Below, in pieces: positions 33,107-44,527 of a stretch of DNA of 64,000 nucleotides. A program made the translations under genes and the position numbers. Origin of the DNA: Rhodotorula mucilaginosa (taxonomy: Eukaryota > Basidiomycota > Microbotryomycetes > Sporidiobolales > Sporidiobolaceae); assembly GCA_034406715.1 (NCBI GenBank), contig CP137865.1:1426001-1490000 (forward strand). The letters run 5' to 3'. The first letter of the stretch is position 1, and the number at the start of each line of letters is the position of its first letter. The notes beneath the pieces are model-generated. The model saw only the letters and a program-made list of their open reading frames with translations. It ran no database searches and was not told the origin of the DNA.

Positions 33107-34959
33107 CTACTTGGACAGCTTCCACCGACCGCTGCCGGATCGTTTCGGTTCTTTGCCCGCACCGGACGAGATGGCCGACGAGGTCTTCATCTTTGCGGCG
33201 GCGATGACGAGGTCCTGTGCATCCGAAACTTCGGTTAAGCATTGCACCTCTCAGAGAGCCAACGTGGGCGCGAGGCAGGGAATGCGGGACTCGACTCCAG
33301 GAGGACACGCACCTGGATCATACCGTTGTAGACTTCCTTGTCCTGCGTCTCCTTCTCGCGCATCATCAACGCAAAAGTCAACAACTCGCTCGCTTCGACG
33401 CTGATCCGATCCAGTTCGGCGTCGAGTTGGCGCAGTTCGTCGAGCGACCGGAGCGAGAGGTCCGCCTCGTTGCTGCTGGCGGCGAGGGCTTGCTCTGCTC
33501 GCTCGCGGTCGAACGGAGGGGGTTGGGCTGGTGCGACGCCGGCGGGGCCGAGCGAGCGCTGTAAGGAGGAGGAGGTGGTGCCGCTGCCACGGGCGGCGGC
33601 GGCGGTGGTGGTGGTACCGAGCGGAGTGGATGGTCGACCGAGCCCGTTCTGCGAGGACGACAACGCCGCAGAGGAGGCGGGAGGCGGAGCCGACGAAGGT
33701 CGCGCCGGGACCGAAAAGGCCGGGTTTGGTGAAGTCTGTGCAGTCATAGACGGAAGCGGGGCCTCCTGAGCGGGAGGGGGGGGCGGTCCGTGTCGTACGG
33801 GAGGTCAGCAGCTGCGCGAGGACCTCGGACCCCGCGCGACACACGCACCTCTTCCTGGCTGACTGGGAATCCCATCGAGATCAGGTGCTCTCGCCTGATT
33901 CGAGATCTTCGCCAGTCGACCGGTCGCAGCGGTGGTAATGTCGACAGTTCCGACCACAGGCTCCGCCTGCGAGAGCCCCCAGAGATGGTGTCAGTTCCCA
34001 ACAAGGCCTTGAGCCCCGTCAACAATCACAGAGAGAGCGAGAGCAAGAACACACGAAGATTCCGAGACGAGGACTTGCGCGACCCCTTCGACTTGGCGTT
34101 CCGGTTCGTCGCTGACTGCGTTCGCCGCCGTCGGGACCGCGCCCTGCCAAAAGTCGTGCAGCTGCGACGAGATGGATTGCCGACTCGGCTCGCCGCTCAA
34201 GTCGAAGTGTAAAGGTGGGTACGACACACTCGCTGCTGCCGAAGTCGAGGCGAAGGGTTGATGCGACGGGAAGTGAGAAGCAGAAGCGAGTGAGGTCGAA
34301 GGCAAAGGGGTCGTCGTCGTCGCCGGCGGCGGCGCGGCTTCGAATGCCGCCTCGTCCAGCGGGGCGGCATCCCCAAAGTCGCCGAAGTCTCCGAAATCAT
34401 CGTCGTCGTCTCCTCCCGCAGCGGCCTCTGTTGCGTCTCCGAAATCGTCAAACTCGTCCCCTCCGCCGCCGCCGCCGTCGTCGTCTTCGGGAAAGTCGTC
34501 CATCTGCTGCTGTCCGGCATCAATGTCAAAGTCGGGCAGTGCAGGCGGCACGATTGGGATCGGAGGTGCCGGTGCTGCTGGCGGTTGCGCAATCTGCGTC
34601 GTGTCCTCCTCCTCCTCGTCGCCAGTATCCGAAGATGTTGCTCGACCCGCTGCATCTTGAGCCTGTTCCCCTTCCGTTGCCTGGTCCGAGAGCACCAAGT
34701 CGTTGACTCTGCGCATGGAAGCCCTCGCCTCGTTCGCCCATGCAGCGTCGTCGTCGTCCAGACCGTCCGGCGAGTCGTCGTCGTGCGCATCCCACGCCGG
34801 AGCGTCGTCTTCCTCGTCGACGAGTTCGAGCGACAGCCTCGTCGGGGCTCGTTCTGCGTCGACGTCAGCGTGGCGCTCGGTCGAGTCTCTGGGGTCGGGT
34901 GTGGATGACGGTGCGGCGGAGGCGAGTGGGGGAGACGGCTCTCCCCAGGGGTTCTCCAT
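33107..34959 (-). CDS. Aftiphilin-like clathrin/AP-1 accessory protein
   Basis: This 527-residue protein has exons 34055-34959, 33849-33966, 33313-33765 and 33107-33214. The N-terminal 300 residues are acidic and disordered and carry several gamma-ear-binding type motifs (DEFDDFGD and the repeated FGDFGDFGD near residues 185-215). Exon 2 encodes RSLWSELSTLPPL followed by VDWRRSRIRREHL and the segment SMGFPV, which resembles the clathrin-binding box of aftiphilin and related fungal proteins. The third exon is Ser/Pro-rich and ends in a helix (LRSLDELRQLDAELDRIS); the C-terminus is basic. It is probably a cytosolic adaptor acting with AP-1 and clathrin at the trans-Golgi or endosomes; the partner is inferred from motifs. 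ACGCGT lies 11-16 bases before the ATG. Confidence 0.7.
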
Positions 34960-36145
34960 CGGTAGGCGTACGCGTACGCGAGTGCAGGCTCAGAACAGCG
35001 CTGCCGGGTCGAGTGGTGCCTGTCTCCAAGTATAGCCGCGTGCTCGCGACTTCGTGACGAAGGGTCATTTGATCAAAACTCTCGTTTCGTGTCGCGATTC
35101 TCCTCTTCCTCATTCCGCTCACACTTCCGGTTCGGATGATCATGCAGGTTAGAAAAGGGGGCGCAGTAGCCACCCATAATAGCTGCTCGGCTCTCGGCAA
35201 CACTCCCCGCTCAACGCTTGATCCTTCAGACCCGCTGCTCTCAAGTACTCTACCGCCCTCTCGCTCGCTCGCTTCCGGCTACGCTCGACGTTGCTGACTG
35301 CGAACGCTGGGTTGTCGGGACGACTAGTCAAAGCTATCCGGCTCCGAGATGAAGCTCTCCGATCCAATGGGGACACTGCACGGCTTCGATTTCCCTCAAC
35401 CCCGTCAGCAAAGGCTCGCTTCAACAAGAGTCGAACAAACCTCATTACCTGGGCTGGAGAAATCGACGCCGAGCGTTGCCAAAGTCGAAGCTAGGTCGCG
35501 CTCGCCCGGTATCTTGCCGCCAAACCGGCAACCCTTTTTGACGAGGCCTCCTCCTCAGATCCGCCCGAATCCCGAAGCTTCGTGGAGCGTTCCAAGCTGT
35601 ACGTGCTCGGTCCGGATATTCCCCCTCGAGGGAGTCTAGCTTGGCCCGGTCCGCAGTCCCAGCGGTCTCGCGCGCTCCGCCGATTGCGAGAAAGACGCAC
35701 GGTTCTCTCGTGCGCGCACCTGGAAGGGCGAGCCACTGCAGCTTGATGGTTAGAAGGAACGTGGTCCGGCTGATGGGGTACCTCTCACATAGCGCTGCGA
35801 CGTCGGTGAACGGGGAAAGAAGGGGACACAAGCGAGGAAGAAATCAGCGGGGGCGTTCCTTGCTCCGAAAGAAACAAGCGTGGCGGATCGCTCATGTGCG
35901 CAAGCGGCGGCGAATCCACGTGCCCACCATCGTTCCAGAAGCTGGATGCCTCTTCGACGGATACTGACAGTGTAGTGCATGCTTATCATGCTGGCTACAG
36001 TATGAAACGAGTCGAGGGTGGAGCTCCTCATGGCCTCATGACGTCGGCAATGCGATGAAGCAAGAGAGGAGGCAGGATCGACCCTTTCGGCGAGACAGAC
36101 GAGAGCCAGTCTCGAGCACCCCTGCCGAGGCTGGAGCAGTGCAGT
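34960..36145. other. Divergent intergenic region, 1.2 kb
   Basis: This gap lies between the heads of the aftiphilin-like gene and the gene at 36146. At 34967-34980 it holds an overlapping GTACGC palindrome that includes ACGCGT (34970-34975), the core bound by MBF-type factors in fungi. I found no supported exon in the remaining sequence. Confidence 0.45.
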
Positions 36146-37996
36146 ATGGGTACTGTGGCCGGCGAAAAGTCTGCCGAGACTGCAGCCGCCGTACCGTCCG
36201 AGTCTGGTTCATCAACGCCGAGCAGCACAGGCTGGGTCGCTGCGTACGACTCGACGCTGCGCAAGTTACCACCTGCGATTGCGACAAGGCTCCCGACGAG
36301 CGAAACGGCCGCCAGCTCGGTCGCCCTCGCGCAGGACAAGCTCACCGGACTCGGCGAGGCGAGCAAGCAGTCGTGGGAGGTTGTCGCTCAGAAGGCGAAT
36401 GGACTCCGTCAGGCTGCGCAAGCTCGGACGGGGCCGGCGAGTGTAGAGTGGCTTAGGCAGGCGTGGTCTGTCACCAACGAGACTCAGGTTCCCCTCAACA
36501 TCTCGCTCAACCAGGTCCGACATCCAACGATTTGCGACTGGATTGTGCGTGCTGACGCCCCTGTCCATCCTGCCGCAGGTCGGACCACTGTACTTTCAGG
36601 TGGTCGCTCCCGGCGATACTTTCGAACGCCGCATCCGTAAGCGTTCCATAGGGAGAGAGCGAGGATGATGAAGGCTGATTTTCGGCATGTCGTGCAGCCA
36701 ACGTGTGGCACTTGCTCGAAGTCAGGCCCTATACCTCGCCCTCGACCGCTTACAATGCATGGTCTACGACCTGGCCCATCCTCTGCGTCACCGGCCCCGC
36801 CGTCGCCGCCACCTCGCTCCTCGCGATCCCAATCATGGCCGTCGCCGCAGGCGGGTCTGCTCTCGCTTCTTTGTCCGCCTTTGGCTCATCAATCGGCACA
36901 GCCATCTCTTCCGCTACTGCAGGTGCCGTCGAAGGCGTTTCAGCTACGGCAGCGACCGTCACTGCCGCTGCGGCCAAGGCGAACCGTTTACCGGGCGCGT
37001 CTCGCGTGCGCGGGAAACTGGCGGATGCGGCGCGGAACCTCGTTCGCGATCAGGTCGGTCGGCAAGAGGTGCAGCAGCGCGTGGTTCGGTACTTGACGAC
37101 TGCGACGGGTGGCGCCGGAGCGGCGGCGGCTGCTGGAGGGAGGGACACTGCCGGCCACGCTGAGGAGGATGGGACGGAGCACGAACAGCCAGAGCCCACC
37201 GTATCATATCTCGGTGGCGAACCGGTCCAGACGCGGGGCAATACGGGCAAGAAGCTCGACGAAGTCGACGTCACCGGGCACGACATCGAACGCGTCTTGA
37301 CCTGCAGCACCGGCAACGCCACCATCGACAAGGTGCGTTTCTCTCTTTTTTTTTTCTCTTTCGCGCTCGCTCGCCGTAAAGCTGAGACGGCGCTGCTTGC
37401 TTCTTTCAGGAACTCGCCCAGGCGTTCAAGCGCCTCTCGTTCAAGACCAAGTTTGGCGAGTTCAAGACGGCTGAAAACCCGGTCCTGCGCATCGTCGGCG
37501 GTGTGAGTCTTCGTTCACTCTCGACTCATCTCGGGGGCTGTTCAGCACACGAGTCCAGCTCGACTGGTGCTCGATGAACTCCGATTCACAGCCAGAACTC
37601 GTAACGCGGACTCCAAAACCCTCCCTCTTCCACGCCCACCCCTCTCCGCGCCAAATCCTCATCTTCCACCCTTTCATCCTCGTCCGCCGCACCGACCTCG
37701 TCGCCGTCTCCGTCTCGCCCGAAGAAGTCCCCCCGACCGAGTCGGAATCGCGCGTGATTGAGAAAGCCAAGGTGGTCGAGAGTTATGCCGAGGCGGAGGA
37801 GGTTAAGAAAAAGACGGAGAGGGGCGAAGATCCGGATGAGGCGGTGGCGGAGGTGTGCGGAGAACAGGTCGGCGGGAAGGCGCAGGGGAGTGCTCCTCCC
37901 GTGGAGGAAATCGCGAACGTGCTGCAGGGCGAGGAAGCGGTGGCGTCGACGGCGGAGCAGAAGAAGAAGAAGAAGGGCTGGTTCGCGCGGTGGTGA
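36146..37996 (+). CDS. Unknown protein with a hydrophobic Ala/Gly-rich middle
   Basis: I do not recognise this 519-residue protein. Exons are 36146-36514, 36579-36636, 36698-37332, 37410-37502 and 37592-37996 (520 codons). After a Ser/Thr/Ala-rich start there is a helix (LTGLGEASKQSWEVVAQKAN), a beta-like segment (VGPLYFQVVAPGDTFERRI and NVWHLLEVRPYTSPSTAY), then a long hydrophobic stretch around TWPILCVTGPAVAATSLLAI and SSIGTAISSATAGAVEG, probably two membrane spans or a hairpin. A later part (FKRLSFKTKFGEFKTA) precedes a beta strand ILIFHPFILVRRTDLVAVSV and a Lys-rich tail ending KKKKKGWFARW. The order suggests a membrane-anchored cytosolic protein, perhaps of lipid droplets or ER. That is inference only. 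Confidence 0.6.
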
Positions 37997-38444
37997 GCGC
38001 TGGCGGGATGACTTGTACGACTTTATACGGATGGCTTCTTTCTTGTTTCCTTGTTGATGCTGTACCACTATGCCTTTCCCTCTCCGCAACACGATTTTTC
38101 ACGGTAGCGCCTGCTCTTGAGTTCGACTTCTCGCTCGGATGTAACGAATCAGTTGTCAGGGCGTACCATACTGATTTCTTTCGCCACAGACTCGAACCTA
38201 CAAAAACAAGGACACGTAAACTCGACCAACGACAGACGAAAAAGAAGAAGGGAAGAATAGTCGGAAGGGAAAGACCAGCGAGCGGTGACCGGGACGCACT
38301 GCTCCCTCACCAGGAAGACGTCCGAGTTATAGACCAGACCGTCAAGACCGTCTGAACAGCGGAGGAGGTGCCTAGTAAAGACAACTCGTCAGCCTGCGGA
38401 AGGTAAAGCTGCAAGTGGCGAAAGACGCTCACGCACCCGTCGCC
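37997..38444. other. Convergent intergenic region
   Basis: This tail-to-tail gap lies before the second permease. An A/G-rich run sits near 38236-38252. Nothing else is supported. Confidence 0.4.
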
Positions 38445-41400
38445 TCAAACAGTGTAGCGGAAGCCTGCAAGGACAGGACAGCTCAGCATCTGAACTCCTC
38501 CCTCTCGTACAAAAGTTCTGCGTAGCGCTCACCCTTCGCCTTGTCAAACTCGGTCGCGATCCCGTCGATGTGCACTCCCTTCGGCGGCGCGCCGCCCTCC
38601 TCGCGGTCGCGCTTCCGGTTCTGGTACCTGTAGTAGCAGGTCATGCTCGTCGCGAGGACGACTCCGAGCGTCTGGAACGCGATGTTGGTGCTGGCGCCCT
38701 TGACGAGGCGAGGGCGTTGTGATTTCGGGAAGAGGAAAGCGGCGAGGATGCTCAAGCACTGCGCAACGGACCGAAGTCAGTACTTCTGGCAGGTGCGGCT
38801 TGCGAGAGTGATACCGACGTACCTGTCCAATCGTGTTGAGCATTCCGAGGGACGTCTAGACACGTCGAAGAGGCGTCAATATTTTAGGACCGAAAGGGAA
38901 ACGCGCCCAACGAAAAAAAGGGAAGACCGGGTCACGCTGACTCACCGCACGCTGCGACTCATTCGGACTGTTGTTTGCGATCCAGGCCACTGTGAAGGCA
39001 ACACGAGTCAGCAAATGTGAACGCGGGTAGAACCGCAAAAGACTGAGCACAGCAAAAAGCTGAGGGACACACTGATGAGGGGGATGTTCGAGTATCCGGC
39101 CGAAGCCAAGCAACAGCAGGCAAAATAGCGCGCTCGGAGGGCGCCCTCCGACGGGTTGATCGGGCTGACGCCAAGCAGAATGCTCCACTGAATGGAACAA
39201 GCGGCAAATTTCGTAGTCAGCATTCTTCGCACTCCGCGTCAATGTCGCTCTAAGAGACAGAAGCGAGGCTGGAAGACTCACGCCAGTGATGCCGATGCAG
39301 TACACAATAACGACGAAGATTCCGCGAGACTTGAGGCGGTCGGAGAGGGAGGTCATCAGAAGCACTGTCAAGTGAAAGTCTCAGAGCTGTTTTGCGCCGG
39401 CCTGGAATCGAGTGGGCTGAGACATACTGCAGCCAAGAGCGGTCGCGTATGGAGGAACCGTGTACAGCTGAGCATCGGTAGCAGTGTAACCGAGGCCCTC
39501 TGCGCCAGTGAAAAAAAGTGTTCCGTAAGCTGGCGGTTCCTCGAGACTCGAGTGAGAGCAAAAAGTCTGCAACACGTATTAACGATGGTCGGGAGGAATC
39601 CAGAGACGCTGCCAAGCGTGAGGTTCATAGCCGAGTAAGAGATGGCGATGATGTCTGGAGTTGGGAACGGAGATAATGTGTCAGCTCGAGCTGTTTCGCT
39701 CTTGCGCAGTTTGGCCCGTTTCGCTGCCGCATACCCAGTCCTTGGCAGGATCCTAGCTCAAAGTCGAGCAAAAAGCCGAGCAGTACTCACAGAGTCGCCA
39801 GTCAGTCAAGGCGTAGCGGACACCAGCCCACTGGATACCCATCGATTCGCCGCCTTGCGATTCGCTGTTGAGGCGAGTGCACGCCACGGTCTTTTGCTCG
39901 GCAGTGAGGTAGCGAGTCTTGTCAGGGCGACTCGGGAGGAAGAAGAAGACGACGACGGCCAAGGCGAGGGACGGGAGGCCCTGCGTCGGGAGAAAGACAG
40001 AAAGTCAGATTGACGCAACTCTCGGGTGAAAATATCTCAGACGCAGGCAGAACGGCTCGAAGAAGCAAGCGTACCTCAACAAGGAACAAGATGCGCCACG
40101 CGGCGAGCTTCGAGTCGATGTGGCCCACTCCGTACGCGATCAAACCGCTGAAAGCGCCGGCGACGGAACCTGCCGAGATGAAGAGGCCAACTCGCTTCGC
40201 CAACTCGCCCTTGAGGTACCACAAGGTCAAGTAGAAGGCGATAGCCTGTGAAAAGAGTGAGCGTCAGGTTTGGACGTCGTTCCGGAATGCGCACATATTG
40301 CCTCGGGGAATCGGGGGATGCGGAGGTTCCGAGCGGCGCAGATACCCTCCGGACCGTCCCGAAGAGCTTGAAGCCAGGACGAGCAACTCACTTGACCGAA
40401 GAAAGCCTCCCCTAGACCGCTGGAAACGAGGCGAACGTCCAAAAGTCAGCGGATGTCCGGAGGATGCGAGCGAGGCACAAAGAAGAGGTCTGACATGCTG
40501 TAGATCACACAGACAGACGGTCAGCGTACATCCATGGCCACGTAAATGCCAAACTAGACTTACAAGAGCCTGCCACGTAAAGTCCCGTTGCATTCTGGCA
40601 CAAAGCCTGGGCAGAGGTTGCAAGACTCCATACGAGCGCGCCGCAGCTGATCGTCAAAGACGGGTTCAGGGCCTTGGCAGCGAGAGTGCCAGGGATCGAG
40701 AAGGTGATGCTGTATTGCGTGTATACTGTCAGCGTCGGACAACGAGTGGACGTTGCAACGGGAAGATCGAGATTCGGAAATCTGGAGTTGGCGTCATCGG
40801 AACTCCCGCGAGACGCGGCGTTGGGAAGGACGAAGCTCACTAGGTGATACTAGAATAAGGGAGAAGTGTCGGGCATGGCGAAGGGGGAAACGTTAGCGCG
40901 AGATCTCGAAACGAAACGGGGGACGAGAGCCTTACAAAAAGCACGAAAGCGCGATCGAGTATTTCGTGTCCGGATTCGGTTCAAGCAAGTCTTCTTCGAG
41001 GCCCTGGAGCTTGGCGTTGCCGAGCGCACCACTAAGGAATAGCACCCATGTCAGATTGACAGTGTATGCGAGAGGCGGTGAAAAGAGCGGTAGAACAATA
41101 GCAGAGTGAAAAGAACGGACCGGTCGAGGTACGCCGACAGATAGAGCAGAACGGCGAGCGGCATGATCAAGACATCTGCAGCGAAAGCGACCTCAGCATG
41201 CTGTCATCGGTCGAGGCTGAGGAAACGGTCAAGCAACGCACCAAGTTTGCGAACGAGCTTCCGCTCCGTCTTTTTCGAAGCCTCGACGTGCGCGAGGCCC
41301 GAGTCGGACTCGGCATAGCGAGACGAGCCCTCTTTCTCCGAGGCGTTCGTTGTGTATGCGGCCAAACTTTCGCCGTCCGCGAAGCGAGCATTGGGTCGGT

Positions 41401-41455
41401 CGGCATACTCGTGCAGCTGATCCTCGCCGTGAGTCTTTTCGGTCGGGACGGACAT
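38445..41455 (-). CDS. Second Dal5/Tna1-type MFS permease
   Basis: This is an ACS-family transporter for an organic anion or vitamin, about 531 residues. Exons on this strand: 41242-41455, 41121-41175, 40936-41031, 40841-40849, 40564-40709, 40479-40497 (uncertain), 40392-40419, 40075-40245, 39791-39980, 39580-39654, 39428-39499, 39282-39364, 39073-39187, 38946-38989, 38823-38855, 38533-38758 and 38445-38464. Landmarks are DVLIMPLAVLLYLSAYLDR, CFFITYITFSIPGTL (built across a 9-nt exon), AIAFYLTLWYLKGELAKR, AQLYTVPPYATA, NNSPNESQRA and SLGMLNTIGQ, ending KGFRYTV. The intron 39500-39579 appears to begin ATACGT. The junctions around 40479-40564 give four more residues than the family and may be wrong. 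The protein has the same architecture as the permease at 10915 but many more introns. Confidence 0.85.
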
Positions 41456-42469
41456 GTTGAATACGCGGGCGAGTATCGGCGTAGGAGCTCGGCACTCTTT
41501 CGAGGCGTGGAGGAGAGTGGAAGGAAGAGAGCGTAGAGATGTTGGGTGTCAACTCTGACCAACTTCCGCCGAAAGAGAGCGTCTCCGGATGTTTGCGGAG
41601 CCTGACCCAGCGAGTGGGGGGGCGCTTTGCGCATGCTGCCGCACGGACATATGTCGTCGGTCCGTCGCTAGCAGCGATCAGCAGGGCGGTCGCTACCATG
41701 GAAGTGTCGATACCGCAGGCAGAAACGCCTTGGCGAAGCGAAATCATCGGGCTGGCAAGGTTTGATTGGCTCGTCGGCGTTTAGGCGAAAGCGTGAGAGT
41801 TGCGATCGAAGCGGAGGTTCTATGCATACGGATGGAGCGGCGTGGGCAGACGTTCGATTGGCTTTTGGTGGAAAGGCTTGGCAACCAAAGTTTAGCACAG
41901 GCTGGGAGCGATCGCCTGGCGAGAGCGCGCTTTTTCGAGAAGTGATCGAGAGCCAGCAGTGTCGCTGCGTGGTCTCGCAAAGCGGGGACGGCATGGACTA
42001 GGGACAGCGCCAACGAGGCGGGAAAAGCGCCGACCAGCTGCATATCCGTCGCCAGAGTGCGGCGTCCGCCGCGGGGGTATGTATAGCGAGAGCCCCGTAC
42101 CTCCTGGAGAGAGCAACTTCGTCGGAGAACGGCCGCTGTCGGAGAACGCCAGGGCCCAAGGCGATCACCGTGTCGTTGCCCGATCGGTTCAAGGCGCATG
42201 CGAGACTGATCGCGCGCGAAGACGAAGGCACAGCAGGGGTACATACGTGTGCCAGACGTTGGGGAAAGCGGAAATTGATGAGCGCCGGCGGAAGGGCGAG
42301 CCGTCTGCCGCTGACTGCTTTTCTCACGATGACATCAATATCGTGTATCTTAAGAGGTCGGCCTATCTCGATACCGAACGCGCCAGAAAGACCCACGTTG
42401 TGCATCGAGAAACAAGAAAGGGAAATCACCAAAAAGAAAGGTTGCAACCTGAATCTCTATGTGTGTGTT
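41456..42469. other. Intergenic region, 1.0 kb
   Basis: This gap lies upstream of the second permease and downstream of the nucleoside hydrolase, both on the minus strand. It probably contains the permease promoter. Open frames present lack splice or composition support. Confidence 0.4.
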
Positions 42470-44154
42470 CTAGACGTCTACGCCCCAAATACTCTTGACC
42501 AAGTCCCTCTGCAACCTCTCATTCGTCGGCGCCTTGCACACGACCCTTGCGCCGCTCCTGCGCCTGCGCAAGTCGGCCTCGGCGCGGGTCTCGTCCCCCT
42601 CGGCGCGGTGCGACTCGACCTCGGCAATGTCGAGCGCCTCGATCGCTTCGGCTCGGTTCGTGAGACCGGTTTGGGCCGTCATGGAGGTTGCGGATTGGGA
42701 GGATTGGCGATGGTCTTGGACGAGCATGCCGCGCGTGATGGTGCCGGTTCTGTTTGAAAAAGGAAGGACACCGATGCGATCAGTTTTCCATCCCACTGGC
42801 TTGAAACGGCGCAAGGGAGACATCAAGGGGGCAGACTCACGTCTCGACCTCAAAGTCGACATGTCGCCACTCCCACCCGGGCGCGAGCGCCCCCTTGTCG
42901 CCCGCCTCGCTCAACTCGTTACTGCCCCTCAAGCTCTCCTGACTCCTCGCCCAATCCATCAAAGCATAAACGACCGTCGGATCATGCTGCTCCATCATCT
43001 CGCTCCCGAACGAGCGCATAATCTCGCGCGTCCGTTCGAGGAACGAGCTCGTGAAGTGTACGAGGGGGCGTTTACCCTCGGTGGTTGGGTCCGAGGGGTG
43101 AGTGGTGTCGGCAAAGGTGGGGTCGACGGCGGATTCGTAGAGAGAAAAGGGGAGGACGAGGTACGAGGTCAAGTCGAGGGGAAGGATGTAGAGGTGCGGG
43201 AGGGCGAGGGCAAAGATGGTTTTCGCCGCGTAGGGGTCGGCGTAAAAGTTGAACTCGGCGACCTGTGAGTGGAGTCTAGCCCGTCAACGAACATGAGCCT
43301 CGCGAGACGTTGTCCATACCACGAGTCCGCGGGGTCCAGTGCGGACGACGAGAGGGGATCGACTACTTACCGGCGACGTGTTGCCGGGATGGTCGACGGC
43401 ACCTCCCATGCTCAAAATGACACTGAACTGATTCAACACCGACGTCGCGCTCCCTCCTCCGGCCGGCGGGGCCGCCGCCGACTCGCGATGCAACCGCGCG
43501 AGCGAAGTCAACGGCCCGAGAGCGACGTAGGCGATCGAGCCTGGTTCGTGCCGCGCGAGGAGGGACTGGACCCCTTCGAGGGCGGGAGTCGAGAGATGGA
43601 GGGTGTAGAGGTCGCTGTGGTGGGAGGGGGGAGGGACAATATCGGGATGGCGGGTCGTGCTGTCGCCGAGTCCGTCCTGAGGCGGTTCGTTAGTTCAGAA
43701 AGCTACAAGCGGTTCGAGTTCCAGAAGGCAGGAGCGTACCTTTCCGTGGAAATACTTTGCGGTGACGGGTTTGCCTTCGATGGGACCTTCGCTGCCGAGG
43801 TAGACTTCGATGGGCCCTGCGCCGTGCCGTTTCCTCCACTCGGGGTCAATGTTGGGGTACCGCTTCTTGACCTCTTGTTCGGGACCGAGTTTGATCTCGT
43901 TCTCGAGTGCGTAAAAGAGCTTTTTGAGGTTGTCGGCGGCCGAGGTGAGGGTGCAGTTGCCGTGGGTGAGGGTGATGGCGACGACGACGAGGTCGGGCGA
44001 CGAGAGCGCGAGGAGGATGGCGAGGACGTCGTCGACGCCGGGGTCCGTGTCGCTGCGCGCGAGTGCGGACTGTGTGTTAGCAGTCGTGTAGATCGACGCT
44101 AGCGAAGAGGTGCTGTCTGTGTACGCACATGATGCAGGGAGTCGGGCGAGTCAT
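42470..44154 (-). CDS. Inosine-uridine preferring nucleoside hydrolase
   Basis: This enzyme splits ribonucleosides into base and ribose. The model has five exons, 44129-44154, 43740-44052, 43371-43676, 42841-43262 and 42470-42749 (448 residues). The Ca-binding N-terminal signature DTDPGVDD is formed exactly across the first splice (CII joined to DTDPGVDDVLAILLAL). Further landmarks: ITLTHGNCTLTSAADNLKKL, YFHGKDGLGD, YVALGPLTSLA, NTSPVAEFNFYADP and LPLDLTSYLVLPFS. The C-terminal 90 residues are a charged extension after the catalytic core, longer than in the bacterial enzymes. The protein is probably cytosolic and used for nucleoside salvage. It is head-to-head with the LYR gene across 373 bases. 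Confidence 0.93.
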
Positions 44155-44527
44155 GATGATAAGGGGGTTCAGGCGGATGAGCTGCACGCGATTCGCAAGA
44201 ATCCCAGTCAGCGGAACAGACTGCTCCTGTACGGTATCGGTCACTGACTCACTCGCGCTCAGTTGGGCGTCACTCGAGGGTCAGAGTGAGAACGGAACTC
44301 GGCCGAGGTGGGGGACGGATGCGATTAGGCTCGCGAGACTGCTGTAGAGCAAGGGTGCGGGAGAGCGTTCTCGGAGCTTCTGAAGATAAGAGTCTAGCGT
44401 GCTTATGATATGCAATCTGCGTGTGCGAGTCGATGGTCGAAAGCTGACCTTTGGTTCGCCTCGTTCTCTCCGTAACTCGAACTTTTCCGCCGGCTGAAGT
44501 GCAGTTGCCAGTACAAGTAGCCGGAAA
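44155..44527. other. Divergent promoter region
   Basis: This 373-base head-to-head gap lies between the nucleoside hydrolase and the LYR gene. No exon or repeat is seen. Confidence 0.45.
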
